Origin: Gammaproteobacteria bacterium
Lineage (GTDB): Bacteria > Pseudomonadota > Gammaproteobacteria > Granulosicoccales > Granulosicoccaceae
Assembly (NCBI GenBank): GCA_002746645.1
Contig: PDPU01000030.1
Span: 1-64,000, forward strand
Reading direction: 5' to 3'
DNA: 64,000 bases
This document shows positions 36,704 through 44,669 of the stretch, piece by piece. Under the pieces are notes generated by a model, which was not told the origin of the DNA, made no database searches, and worked only from the letters and a program-made list of their open reading frames with translations. Position numbers and translations under genes: made by a program. The stretch's first letter is position 1. Each line of letters begins with the position of its first letter.

Positions 36704-38098
36704 TCAGCCCGTCTGCTTCTTCAGATGATAGGACTTCGCTCTCGTCACGCTGTGATAGCCGAGCACCGAGAGCCCTTCGCCACGACCGGTATCCTTGCAG
36801 CCCGTCCAGCAGAGTGACGGATCGAGGTAATCGCAACGATTCATGAACACCGTGCCGGTTCGTATCTCGCTGCCGATGCGCGCTGCCCGTGCGACGTCGC
36901 CGGTCCACAGCGACGCCGTGAGCCCGTAGTGACTGTCGTTCATGAGACGAACCGCCTCGGCATCGTCGCGCACCTTCATGATGCCTACCACCGGGCCGAA
37001 GCTCTCCTCGCGCATGATGTCCATGTCGTGGGTCACGTCGACGAGAATCTGCGGCGCAAGGTAGGCGCCATCATCGTCGGCCGGAAACCCGGACGCGTCG
37101 ATCAGCGGCGTCGCACCCTGCGCAATGGCATCGGCGGTCTGACGACGGACGAGTTCGGCAAAGCGTCGGTGCGCCATCGGGCCCAGCGTCGTCGCTTCAT
37201 CGAGCGGATTGCCGAGCACGTAGTTGCTGACGATGGCACAGGCCTTCTCCACCACGTCATCGAACAGCGACTCGGCCACGTAGATGCGCTCGATGCCACA
37301 GCAGCACTGGCCCGAATTGAACATGGCTCCATCGATCAGGGTATCGACCGCAGCATCGACATCGGCATCATCCATCACGTAACCCGGATCCTTGCCCCCG
37401 AGTTCGAGACCGACGCCCGTGAAGGTGCCGGCAGCGGCCTGCTCGATGGCGCGCCCACCATTCACCGAGCCCGTGAAGTTCACGAAATCGAAGGCGCGCG
37501 CCGAGATGAGCGACGCGGTCAGTTCATGACTCAGGGCAAGATTCTGGAACACGTCCGCCGGCACACCCGCAGCATGAAACGCGCTCGCCAGACGCTCACC
37601 CACAAGCAGCGTCTGCGTCGCGTGCTTGAGACAGACGGCGTTGCCCGCGACCAGTGCCGGCACGATGGTGTTGATGGCCGTCATGTAGGGGTAGTTCCAG
37701 GGCGCCACCACCAGCACCACACCCAGGGGTTCACGTTCGATACGTCGCTCGAAGGCAGCGCTGTCCTCGACGACGATGGGCGCAAGGCCTTCATCGGCCA
37801 GCGCCAGCATGCCGGTGGTGCGCTCGTCCACACCGCCGGACTCGCCACCGTAACGAATGGGGCGACCCATCTGCCAGGCGAGTTCCGGCACGATCTCGTC
37901 GTTCATGGCACCGAGCCGATCGATGGCATCACGCACCAGCGCCATGCGTTCGCTGCGATCACGCGCAGCCCAGTCACGCTGGGCCGCACGCGCGGCGGCA
38001 GCCTTCCGGTTTGCCTCGTCGACAGAGAGAACGGCACGTTCGGCGTAGACGGAACCGTCAATCGGAGAAATGCACTGGAGCATCAACGTGGAAGACAT
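36704..38098 (-). CDS. NAD(P)-dependent aldehyde dehydrogenase
   Basis: The 464-aa enzyme has VVAPWNYPYMTAINTIVPAL, the catalytic Glu in GLELGGKDPGYV and a catalytic Cys in NSGQCCCGIERIYV (three consecutive cysteines), plus EESFGPVVGIMKV. It is close to the succinate-semialdehyde / gamma-glutamyl-aldehyde type. Lying between the alcohol dehydrogenase and the glutamine-synthetase-like gene, it probably oxidises the aldehyde made by the former. A second start five codons downstream is possible; neither has a strong ribosome site. Confidence 0.92.
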   Translation of the reverse strand: MSSTLMLQCISPIDGSVYAERAVLSVDEANRKAAAARAAQRDWAARDRSERMALVRDAIDRLGAMNDEIVPELAWQMGRPIRYGGESGGVDERTTGMLALADEGLAPIVVEDSAAFERRIEREPLGVVLVVAPWNYPYMTAINTIVPALVAGNAVCLKHATQTLLVGERLASAFHAAGVPADVFQNLALSHELTASLISARAFDFVNFTGSVNGGRAIEQAAAGTFTGVGLELGGKDPGYVMDDADVDAAVDTLIDGAMFNSGQCCCGIERIYVAESLFDDVVEKACAIVSNYVLGNPLDEATTLGPMAHRRFAELVRRQTADAIAQGATPLIDASGFPADDDGAYLAPQILVDVTHDMDIMREESFGPVVGIMKVRDDAEAVRLMNDSHYGLTASLWTGDVARAARIGSEIRTGTVFMNRCDYLDPSLCWTGCKDTGRGEGLSVLGYHSVTRAKSYHLKKQTG

Positions 38099-38218
38099 GG
38101 CGGCAATTGGTCGGATTCAAGAGGTTGACGAATCGAAAGCGCGGCATTCCCCGGCTCTCGCGGAACTGCCTGCACGGAGGCATTCCTTTCCCTGGCTGCG
38201 AGCTGCTTCCGGAACGTA

Positions 38219-39586
38219 TCACACACGTTCGAAGCCTCGCCTCACTTCATAGTCGGTCACGATCCGGTCGAATTCTTCCTGCTCCCATTCGGCACAGCGT
38301 ACGTAGTGATCGACCACGGCGTCGCCAAAGGCGTCGCGAAGCATCGACGACTCCCTGAGCGCCTGCGCCGCTTCGCGAAGACTCGACGGCAACTGTTCCG
38401 CCTCGTCATTCACGTAGGCGTCGCCGCGAAACTCCTCCGCCATGCTCAGACCTTCCTCGATTCCGCGAATGCCGGCCGCAAGCTGCGCCGCCATGGCGAG
38501 GTAGGGATTCATGTCGGCACCACCGATGCGGCATTCGACGCGAACACCGGGTGAATCGGGTGCGACGATGCGATAACCCGCAGTGCGGTTGTCGATCGAC
38601 CAGACCACGCGGGTCGGTGCAAAGGTGCCTTTGGCAAAACGCTTGTAGGAGTTGATGTAGGGCGCGAGGAAGAACGTGCAGTCGCGCGTGTACTTCAACA
38701 GTCCGGCAAGGTAGTGCTGCATGATGACCGACATGCCGTGCTCGGCGTCGGCATCGAAGAAGGCAGGCTCGCCATCGACATCGATCAGCGACTGGTGGAT
38801 ATGGCTGCTTGAACCGACCGAACCCTCGTGCGTCTTCGACAGAAAGGTGGCGCTGCGTCCGGCCTGCCAGGCCACTTCCTTCACGGCGTGCTTGGCAATG
38901 CTGTGGTTGTCGGCCATGTCGAGCGCATCGGTGTAGCGGATGTTGAGCTCCTCCTGGCCACGCTCGGCTTCGCCCTTGGTGCTCTCGACCGGCACGCCCG
39001 CGGCATGGAGGGTGTTCCGCAGCCGTCTCATGACAGGCTCTTCCGTGGCCGTCTGGAAAAGATGATAATCCTCGTTGTAGGGGCTGATGGGTTCGAGATC
39101 ACGATACTGCTTGTCACGTGCTTCCTCGTAGGATTCACGATAGAGGAAGAACTCGAGTTCGGTGGCGGCGTTGCAGCGATAGCCGAGTTCACCCAGTCGC
39201 GCGACCATCTTGCGCAGCATCGAACGCGGTGCATGCGGTATCGGCTCGTGGCTGTGATGATCTTCGACATCGCAGAGCACCAAGGCTGCGCCCTCGGTCC
39301 AGGCGGCGAGGCGCAGGGTGGAAAGATCCGGTTTCATGGCATGGTCGCCATAACCCGCCTGCCAGCTCGTGGCAGCGTAACCGTCGGGCGTGGCCATCTC
39401 CATGTCGGTGGCCAGCAGGTAGTTGCAGCAGTGCGTTTCCTCGTGCGCCGTTTCGAGAAAGTTCTGCACGTGAAAGCGCTTGCCCATGAGCCTTCCCTGC
39501 ATGTCGACGATGGCGACGACGACCGTGTCGATGCGGCCGTCTGCAGCGAGGTCACGGAGTTGGTCGAGTGTGAGGTTGCCGGGCAT
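38219..39586 (-). CDS. Glutamine synthetase-like gamma-glutamyl amine ligase
   Basis: The 455-aa GlnA-family protein has a beta-grasp start (VVVAIVDMQGRLMGKRFHV), NAATELEFFL (metal Glu), GEAERGQEELNIRY, GSVGSSSHIHQSL, DNRTAGYRIV and VRVECRIGGADMNPYLAMAAQL. The SSSHIHQSL and MNPYLA variants are those of gamma-glutamylpolyamine/amide synthetases rather than true glutamine synthetase. Adjacent aldehyde and alcohol dehydrogenases and a TRAP transporter suggest it protects an imported amine or amino alcohol by gamma-glutamylation before oxidation. Confidence 0.88.
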   Translation of the reverse strand: MPGNLTLDQLRDLAADGRIDTVVVAIVDMQGRLMGKRFHVQNFLETAHEETHCCNYLLATDMEMATPDGYAATSWQAGYGDHAMKPDLSTLRLAAWTEGAALVLCDVEDHHSHEPIPHAPRSMLRKMVARLGELGYRCNAATELEFFLYRESYEEARDKQYRDLEPISPYNEDYHLFQTATEEPVMRRLRNTLHAAGVPVESTKGEAERGQEELNIRYTDALDMADNHSIAKHAVKEVAWQAGRSATFLSKTHEGSVGSSSHIHQSLIDVDGEPAFFDADAEHGMSVIMQHYLAGLLKYTRDCTFFLAPYINSYKRFAKGTFAPTRVVWSIDNRTAGYRIVAPDSPGVRVECRIGGADMNPYLAMAAQLAAGIRGIEEGLSMAEEFRGDAYVNDEAEQLPSSLREAAQALRESSMLRDAFGDAVVDHYVRCAEWEQEEFDRIVTDYEVRRGFERV

Positions 39587-39728
39587 GAGAATGGCCTTTC
39601 GGGTTGCAGTGAAAAACGGGTATCAGCGTGAAACTGCAGGAAAACCCTGCGAGAAGGCTGCTGGATGAATCGGCGAGGCGATGGCAGGGCAAGGCCACAG
39701 GCGAGCCTCGCCCCGTCGAAGCCGACAC

Positions 39729-40775
39729 TCAACCGTAGCGATACGGACGACCGGCCTTCTCCATGGTCGCGTTGTACTGCCTGAGGATCTCGACCACCTT
39801 CGCCTTGGTTTCGGACTCGGCGGCGATCTCGTCCCAGAACTTCTTCGCGGCTTCTTCCACCACGGCCCATTCTTCGTCGGGGATGGTGGTGAGTTCCATC
39901 TTCGACCCATTGACGCGAAGATCCGCCTCGCCACCCCAGTACCACCACTGGCGATAGTAGTGCGAACTGTCCATGGCGAGCTTCAGGAGTTCCTTGAGAT
40001 CATCGGGAAGCTCGTTGTACTTGTCCATGTTGGCGAAGAAGGAACCACTCCAGGCACCCGAGATGTTGTTGGTGAGGAAGTAACTGGTGACGTCGGCCCA
40101 GCCGACGGTGTAATCCTCGGTGATGCCGGACCAGGCGATACCGTCAAGCTCGCCGGTCTGCATCGCCACTTCGATGTCTTCCCAGGGCAGTGTCACCGGC
40201 ACCACACCGAACTGGCTCAGGAAGCGCCCGGCGGTCGGGAAGGTGAACACGCGCTTGCCCTTCATGTCCTCGAGTGAACGGATCGGATCCGTGGTGGCGA
40301 AATGGCAGGGATCCCAGGCACCGGCCGAAAGCCACTTCACGCCCACCTTGCTGTATTCCTCGTCCCAGATCTCGTTGAGTCCGTACTGGTTGAAGAGCAC
40401 CGGCACGTCGAGCGAATAGCGGCTGGCGAAGGGAAAGTAGCCACCGAACACCGTCACTTCCGTCGGCGATGCCATCGAGTCATCATCCGACTGCACGGCA
40501 TCGATGGTGCCTTTCTGCACGGCGCGAAAGAGCTCACCCGTAGGCACGAGCTGATCGGCGAAATAGAGTTCGATCTCCATGCGATCGCCCGCGATCCTGT
40601 TGAAGGAGTCGATGGCAGGCTTGACCACGTGTTCGGCGAGTGCCGGGCCGGCGTAGGTCTGCATGCGCCACTTGATCTTCGACTTTGCATGAATCGCGGG
40701 TGCCCCGAGAATGGCTCCGGTACCGACTGCAGCGGTCCCTGCCGCCTTGCCCAGAAACTTCCGACGTGTACTCAT
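39729..40775 (-). CDS. TRAP transporter substrate-binding protein (DctP family, Tat signal)
   Basis: The 348-aa extracytoplasmic binding protein has a twin-arginine leader (STRRKFLGKAAGTAAVG) ending near AIHAK. The mature part has WRMQTYAGPALAEHVVKPAIDSF, YFADQLVPTGELFRAVQKGTIDA and GELDGIAWSGITEDYTVGW, as in the DctP/TakP group. The start at 40775 has GAGGAG upstream; a longer frame has no homology. It feeds the DctQM permease encoded just before it in the operon. Confidence 0.9.
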   Translation of the reverse strand: MSTRRKFLGKAAGTAAVGTGAILGAPAIHAKSKIKWRMQTYAGPALAEHVVKPAIDSFNRIAGDRMEIELYFADQLVPTGELFRAVQKGTIDAVQSDDDSMASPTEVTVFGGYFPFASRYSLDVPVLFNQYGLNEIWDEEYSKVGVKWLSAGAWDPCHFATTDPIRSLEDMKGKRVFTFPTAGRFLSQFGVVPVTLPWEDIEVAMQTGELDGIAWSGITEDYTVGWADVTSYFLTNNISGAWSGSFFANMDKYNELPDDLKELLKLAMDSSHYYRQWWYWGGEADLRVNGSKMELTTIPDEEWAVVEEAAKKFWDEIAAESETKAKVVEILRQYNATMEKAGRPYRYG

Positions 40776-40843
40776 GATTACTTCTCCTCGTTGTGGAGGC
40801 AGTGCTGAATCTCGCACCGCCCGGGTTCGGTCAGCTGTTGTCT

Positions 40844-42166
40844 TCAGCGACCGTAAACGGTTTCCGGAAGCCACAGCGCGAGTTGCGGAAAGGCCATGAT
40901 GATCGCCAGCGCCAGGATCATCACGCACGCGAACGGCACGATGGAGCGGTAGATGTCGCCGAGCGTGATCTCGGGTGGCGCCATCGCACGCATCAGAAAG
41001 AGGTTGTAGCCGAAGGGCGGCGTCATGTAGGCGATCTGCGTGGTGATGGTGTAGAGCACGCCATACCAGATGAGATCGAAGCCGAGTGCATCGACCAGTG
41101 GTACATACAGTGGCGCGACGATCACGAGCATCGCCGTGTCGTCGAGAAAGGTGCCCATGAGGATGAAGGACAACTGCATCAGGATCAGGATCATCCAGGG
41201 GTTGAGCCCCAGCTTTTCGGTGAAGAGATCGTCGATGGCGCGAACCGCACCGAGGCCGTCGAACACGGCGCCGAAACACAGTGCGGCGAGAATGATCCAC
41301 ATGAACATGCAGCTGATGGCGAGCGTCTCACGCACCGACACTTCGAACACCTCGCGATTCATGCGCCCTTTCACGACGGCAGCGACGAAGGCGGCAATGG
41401 CACCGATGGCCGAACTTTCGACAAGACTGGTCCAGCCGTTGACAAAGGGAATCATCATGGCCGCGAAGATCACGAGCGGCAGCAGGCCCGCCCCCAGCAG
41501 CCTCACCTTTTCGGCACGGGGTATGTGACGCTCCTCTGCGGGCATGGGTGGCCCCAGTGAGGGCTGCAATCGGCAGCGTATCGCAATGTAGAGGATGAAC
41601 ATGGCTGCCATCAGCAGACCCGGCACCACGCCTGCAAGCCAGAGCTGCCCCACCGGCTGGCGCGCGATCATGGCGTAGAGCACGAGCACCACCGAGGGAG
41701 GCACGAGAATACCGAGCGAGGAACCGGCCTGGATGACGCCGGTGACCATGCGTTTGTCGTAACCACGCTTGAGCAGTTCCGGCAATGCAATGGTGGCCCC
41801 TATGGCCATGCCGGCAACCGAGAGGCCATTCATCGCGGAAACCAGCACCATGAGCCCGATGGTGCCGATGGCAAGCCCGCCATGCAGCCCGCCCATCCAC
41901 ACATGGAACATGCGATAGAGATCATTGGCGAGACCGGATTCGGAAAGGACGTAGCCCATGAAGATGAACATCGGCAGCGTCAGCAGCGGATACCACTTCA
42001 TGAGCTTCATCGCGGCCGCAAAACCGAAGTCGGAACCGCCCGTGCCATAGAGCGCGATGGCCGCGATGCAACCCACCGCACCGATGGCCGCGAACACGCG
42101 CTGCCCGGTCAGCAGCATCAGCATCATCGAGGCGAACATCGTCAGCGCGATGAGTTCGTAGGACAT
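40844..42166 (-). CDS. dctM: TRAP transporter large permease (DctM)
   Basis: The 440-aa membrane protein has 12 or more hydrophobic segments. It includes TLPMFIFMGYVLSESGLANDLY, VAGMAIGATIALPELLKRGYD, VTGVIQAGSSLGILVPPSV and YTITTQIAYMTPPFGYNLFLMRA. It is the Na+-driven transport subunit of the TRAP system. Its ATG shares one base with the stop of the small permease gene (TGATG), so the two are translationally coupled. Confidence 0.93.
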   Translation of the reverse strand: MSYELIALTMFASMMLMLLTGQRVFAAIGAVGCIAAIALYGTGGSDFGFAAAMKLMKWYPLLTLPMFIFMGYVLSESGLANDLYRMFHVWMGGLHGGLAIGTIGLMVLVSAMNGLSVAGMAIGATIALPELLKRGYDKRMVTGVIQAGSSLGILVPPSVVLVLYAMIARQPVGQLWLAGVVPGLLMAAMFILYIAIRCRLQPSLGPPMPAEERHIPRAEKVRLLGAGLLPLVIFAAMMIPFVNGWTSLVESSAIGAIAAFVAAVVKGRMNREVFEVSVRETLAISCMFMWIILAALCFGAVFDGLGAVRAIDDLFTEKLGLNPWMILILMQLSFILMGTFLDDTAMLVIVAPLYVPLVDALGFDLIWYGVLYTITTQIAYMTPPFGYNLFLMRAMAPPEITLGDIYRSIVPFACVMILALAIIMAFPQLALWLPETVYGR

Positions 42167-42705
42167 CAGTTGTTCGCCCTCGCTTCCTGTTGGGGGTTTT
42201 CGATCTCGATGCCGCGAATGCGGGCAATGTCCTTGATGAGTTCGGACAGGGACTGCAGGATCATCAGCACGATGCCGACGCACATGATGGTCTTGATGGG
42301 CCAGAGCAGAGGCCGCCAGGCGGTAGGGCTGCGCTCGTTGTACTCGAGCGAATAGACAAGGCTCTCGATGCCGCCGTAAAGCAGAACGCCCAGATAGAAG
42401 ATCAGGAAAAGTACCGTAAAGGCATCCACCCAGGCTTTCTGCCGTGGCGTCCAGCGACCGTAGAGGAGATCCATTCTCACATTGGAACCAAGCTGGATGG
42501 AGTAGGGCCCACCGAGAATGAAGTAAGCCATCATCGCGAATTGCGCCACCTCGAGTGTCCACAGCGACGGCAGGAAGAAGGTCTTGGAGATGGACGACCA
42601 CAGCAGAATGCCCATCATGACGAAGATGCCGTACATCACGATGCGGCCAATCCAGTGGTTGACGCTGTCTATCGTGCGAACAAAGCCAAGCGCAAAGGCA
42701 GGCAT
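42166..42705 (-). CDS. dctQ: TRAP transporter small permease (DctQ)
   Basis: The 179-aa protein has four membrane helices, with the family segments LWSSISKTFFLPSLWTLEVAQFAMMAYFILGG and VRMDLLYGRWTPRQKAWVDAF. The start at 42705 is chosen because AGGGAG precedes it and the Met leads straight into the first helix; the longer frame adds a polar 35-residue tail. It is the first gene of the TRAP operon on this strand. Confidence 0.9.
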   Translation of the reverse strand: MPAFALGFVRTIDSVNHWIGRIVMYGIFVMMGILLWSSISKTFFLPSLWTLEVAQFAMMAYFILGGPYSIQLGSNVRMDLLYGRWTPRQKAWVDAFTVLFLIFYLGVLLYGGIESLVYSLEYNERSPTAWRPLLWPIKTIMCVGIVLMILQSLSELIKDIARIRGIEIENPQQEARANN

Positions 42706-42792
42706 GGCACTCCCTGGTATCCGGAACGAAGATGGAACCGACCTTGAGATCGGCAAAGCTGGCGGCCAGTATTGCGTCGTATTCGCGGCGGT

Positions 42793-42831
42793 GTCAAGCC
42801 GCTCGGTCAAGCCGCTCGGTCAAGCCGCTCG
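42793..42831. repeat. 13-bp perfect tandem repeat, three copies
   Basis: GTCAAGCCGCTCG occurs three times head to tail without change. It sits in the 246-bp gap between the TRAP operon start and the end of the anchor-H gene. I see no gene in the rest of that gap. Confidence 0.95.
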
Positions 42832-42951
42832 TTCATGTCGCGTCGTCCTGCGAATCATGCGCAGGCGAGAAACCGGTTCGCTCGAACCATCAGGCATTTC
42901 ATCCATTGATGCGGTTCGCACGGAACCTTGATGCCGGTTGCATCAGACTCC

Positions 42952-43494
42952 TCACCGTCGACCGGCAGCGACCCGGCCAACGACGAACAGCAGGGCCGCA
43001 GCCAGCCAGAGACCATCGAGAGCGCCCGCGGCGGTGAATTCGACACCCGCCGACGATGATGTACCGCCCGTGTAGCCATGGTAATCGTCTCGATCACGCG
43101 ATTCGAGCGGCAGATCACGCAGGCTCGACCAGTTGTATCCACTCGCGGCATCGAGCAGATCGCCATTCCAGGCGTCGTGGATACTGATGTACATCTGATA
43201 GTAGTCACGCGGCAAGCCGTCGCGAAAACCGAGCGAAAACTCATAGGTATCGCCATAGCCGTCATTGTAGACGACGAAGTCGCCGCCCTCATGCCGGTAG
43301 ACGATGTTGCCGTAGTCGTCCTCGAGGGAGATGTCGACGTACACTTCCCATTCGGCGCCGGCATCGATATCGAGCATCACATCGAGCCGTGTGTAGTAGC
43401 CATCGAAATCATTGTCGCCGGCAAGCGCAAGGTCGATGTCGACGAGCATGACCTCATCGTCGTAGGCAAGGTAACTGTCGTATTCCGGTTGCAT
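42952..43494 (-). CDS. Choice-of-anchor H-type protein with C-terminal membrane tail and no signal peptide
   Basis: The 180-aa acidic, Tyr/Asp-rich protein has a repeat-like beta pattern (VDIDLALAGDNDFDGYYTRLDV, EWEVYVDISLEDDYGNIVYR, YQMYISIHDAWNG) that I recognise as the choice-of-anchor H family. The C-terminus is a sorting-type tail: GYTGGTSSS, a hydrophobic helix (ALDGLWLAAALLFVV) and a basic end (GRR). The ATG at 43494 has a GGGAGGG site six bases upstream. The N-terminus MQPEYDSYLAYDDEVML is not a signal peptide, which is strange for an anchored surface protein. It is divergent from the DAHP synthase gene. Confidence 0.7.
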   Translation of the reverse strand: MQPEYDSYLAYDDEVMLVDIDLALAGDNDFDGYYTRLDVMLDIDAGAEWEVYVDISLEDDYGNIVYRHEGGDFVVYNDGYGDTYEFSLGFRDGLPRDYYQMYISIHDAWNGDLLDAASGYNWSSLRDLPLESRDRDDYHGYTGGTSSSAGVEFTAAGALDGLWLAAALLFVVGRVAAGRR

Positions 43495-43601
43495 GGCTGA
43501 CCCTCCCGTCAACAGGGAACAGATTGCACCCGGTGCCCTGAACCAAGCCTGAATCCGGTATGCTCGAACCCGAATGCAGCTTGTGCAATGCGGAGAATCC
43601 G

Positions 43602-44669
43602 ATGTCTTCCCCTGCGGTGGCCACGATCAATCGCCCCCTTTCGAACACGAACATTCTCTCTGAAACCCGGCTCATCACGCCGGCAGAACTCCGTGAGCGG
43701 TTTCCGCGCTCGGAAACGGCAACCACCACCATCGAGCAGGGCCGTGCCGAAGTGGAGGCGATTCTCGACCGGCGCGACAGGCGCCTTCTGGCCGTGGTCG
43801 GGCCGTGCTCGATTCACGACATCGACGCCGCGAAGGAGTATGCCGAACGTCTGCTGGCGTTGCGCGGCGAACTCGCCGAGCGCATCAATCTCGTGATGCG
43901 TGTGTACTTCGAGAAACCTCGTACCACGGTCGGCTGGAAGGGATTCATCAACGACCCGCACCTCAACGACAGTTTCGACATCACCACGGGGCTTTCCCGG
44001 GCGCGCGAACTGCTGACCTGGCTCGCCGAACTCGGCCTCCCCACCGGCACCGAAGCGCTCGACCCGATCAGTCCGCAATACCTGTCGGATCTGTTTTCCT
44101 GGGCGGCCATCGGCGCGCGCACCACCGAGTCCCAGACCCATCGCGAAATGTCGAGCGGACTGTCGATGCCGGTCGGTTTCAAGAACGGCACCAACGGTGA
44201 CCTCGAGGTTGCCATCAATGCCATGCACTCGGCCGCATCCCCGCACCGCTTTCTCGGCATCGACACCGAAGGGCGTGCCACCATTCTCGAAACCCGCGGC
44301 AACCGCTACGGCCACGTGATCCTGCGCGGCGGCAAACGCCCGAACTACGACTCGGCGAGCGTGGCGGAAGCCGAACAGGCACTGGATGCAGCAGGGCTTC
44401 CCAGGCGCCTGATGATCGATTGCTCCCACGCGAACGCGAACAAGGATCATCAGCGCCAGCCGCTCGTGGCACGCGACGTGGCGCGGCAGATCGCGGCAGG
44501 CAACGAGTCGATCATCGGCATCATGCTCGAATCGCACCTCAAGGGCGGCAATCAGAAACTCGGCGACCCGCGTGAACTCGAGTATGGCGTGTCGATAACC
44601 GACAAGTGCATCGACTGGGAGACCACCGCTGCACTGCTGAAAGAGCTGGCGGAGGCGGTACCGGAATGA
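43602..44669 (+). CDS. aroG: 3-deoxy-7-phosphoheptulonate (DAHP) synthase, class I
   Basis: This 355-aa enzyme makes DAHP from PEP and erythrose 4-phosphate, the first step of aromatic biosynthesis. Motifs are LLAVVGPCSIHD, MRVYFEKPRTTVGWKGFINDP, GARTTESQTHREMSSGLSMPVGFKNGT, ILRGGKRPNYD, MIDCSHANANKDHQRQ and MLESHLKGGNQKL. The length fits the AroF/G/H type. I use aroG loosely, since the feedback class is not readable by eye. The start at 43602 has CGGAG upstream; a start 14 codons earlier has no ribosome site. The stop overlaps the nadE ATG. Confidence 0.92.
   Translation: MSSPAVATINRPLSNTNILSETRLITPAELRERFPRSETATTTIEQGRAEVEAILDRRDRRLLAVVGPCSIHDIDAAKEYAERLLALRGELAERINLVMRVYFEKPRTTVGWKGFINDPHLNDSFDITTGLSRARELLTWLAELGLPTGTEALDPISPQYLSDLFSWAAIGARTTESQTHREMSSGLSMPVGFKNGTNGDLEVAINAMHSAASPHRFLGIDTEGRATILETRGNRYGHVILRGGKRPNYDSASVAEAEQALDAAGLPRRLMIDCSHANANKDHQRQPLVARDVARQIAAGNESIIGIMLESHLKGGNQKLGDPRELEYGVSITDKCIDWETTAALLKELAEAVPE

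Noticed and set aside
42167..42601. Long N-terminal extension of the TRAP large permease
   Set aside because: It lies in the small-permease gene in another frame; the coupled ATG at 42166 begins directly at the first membrane helix.
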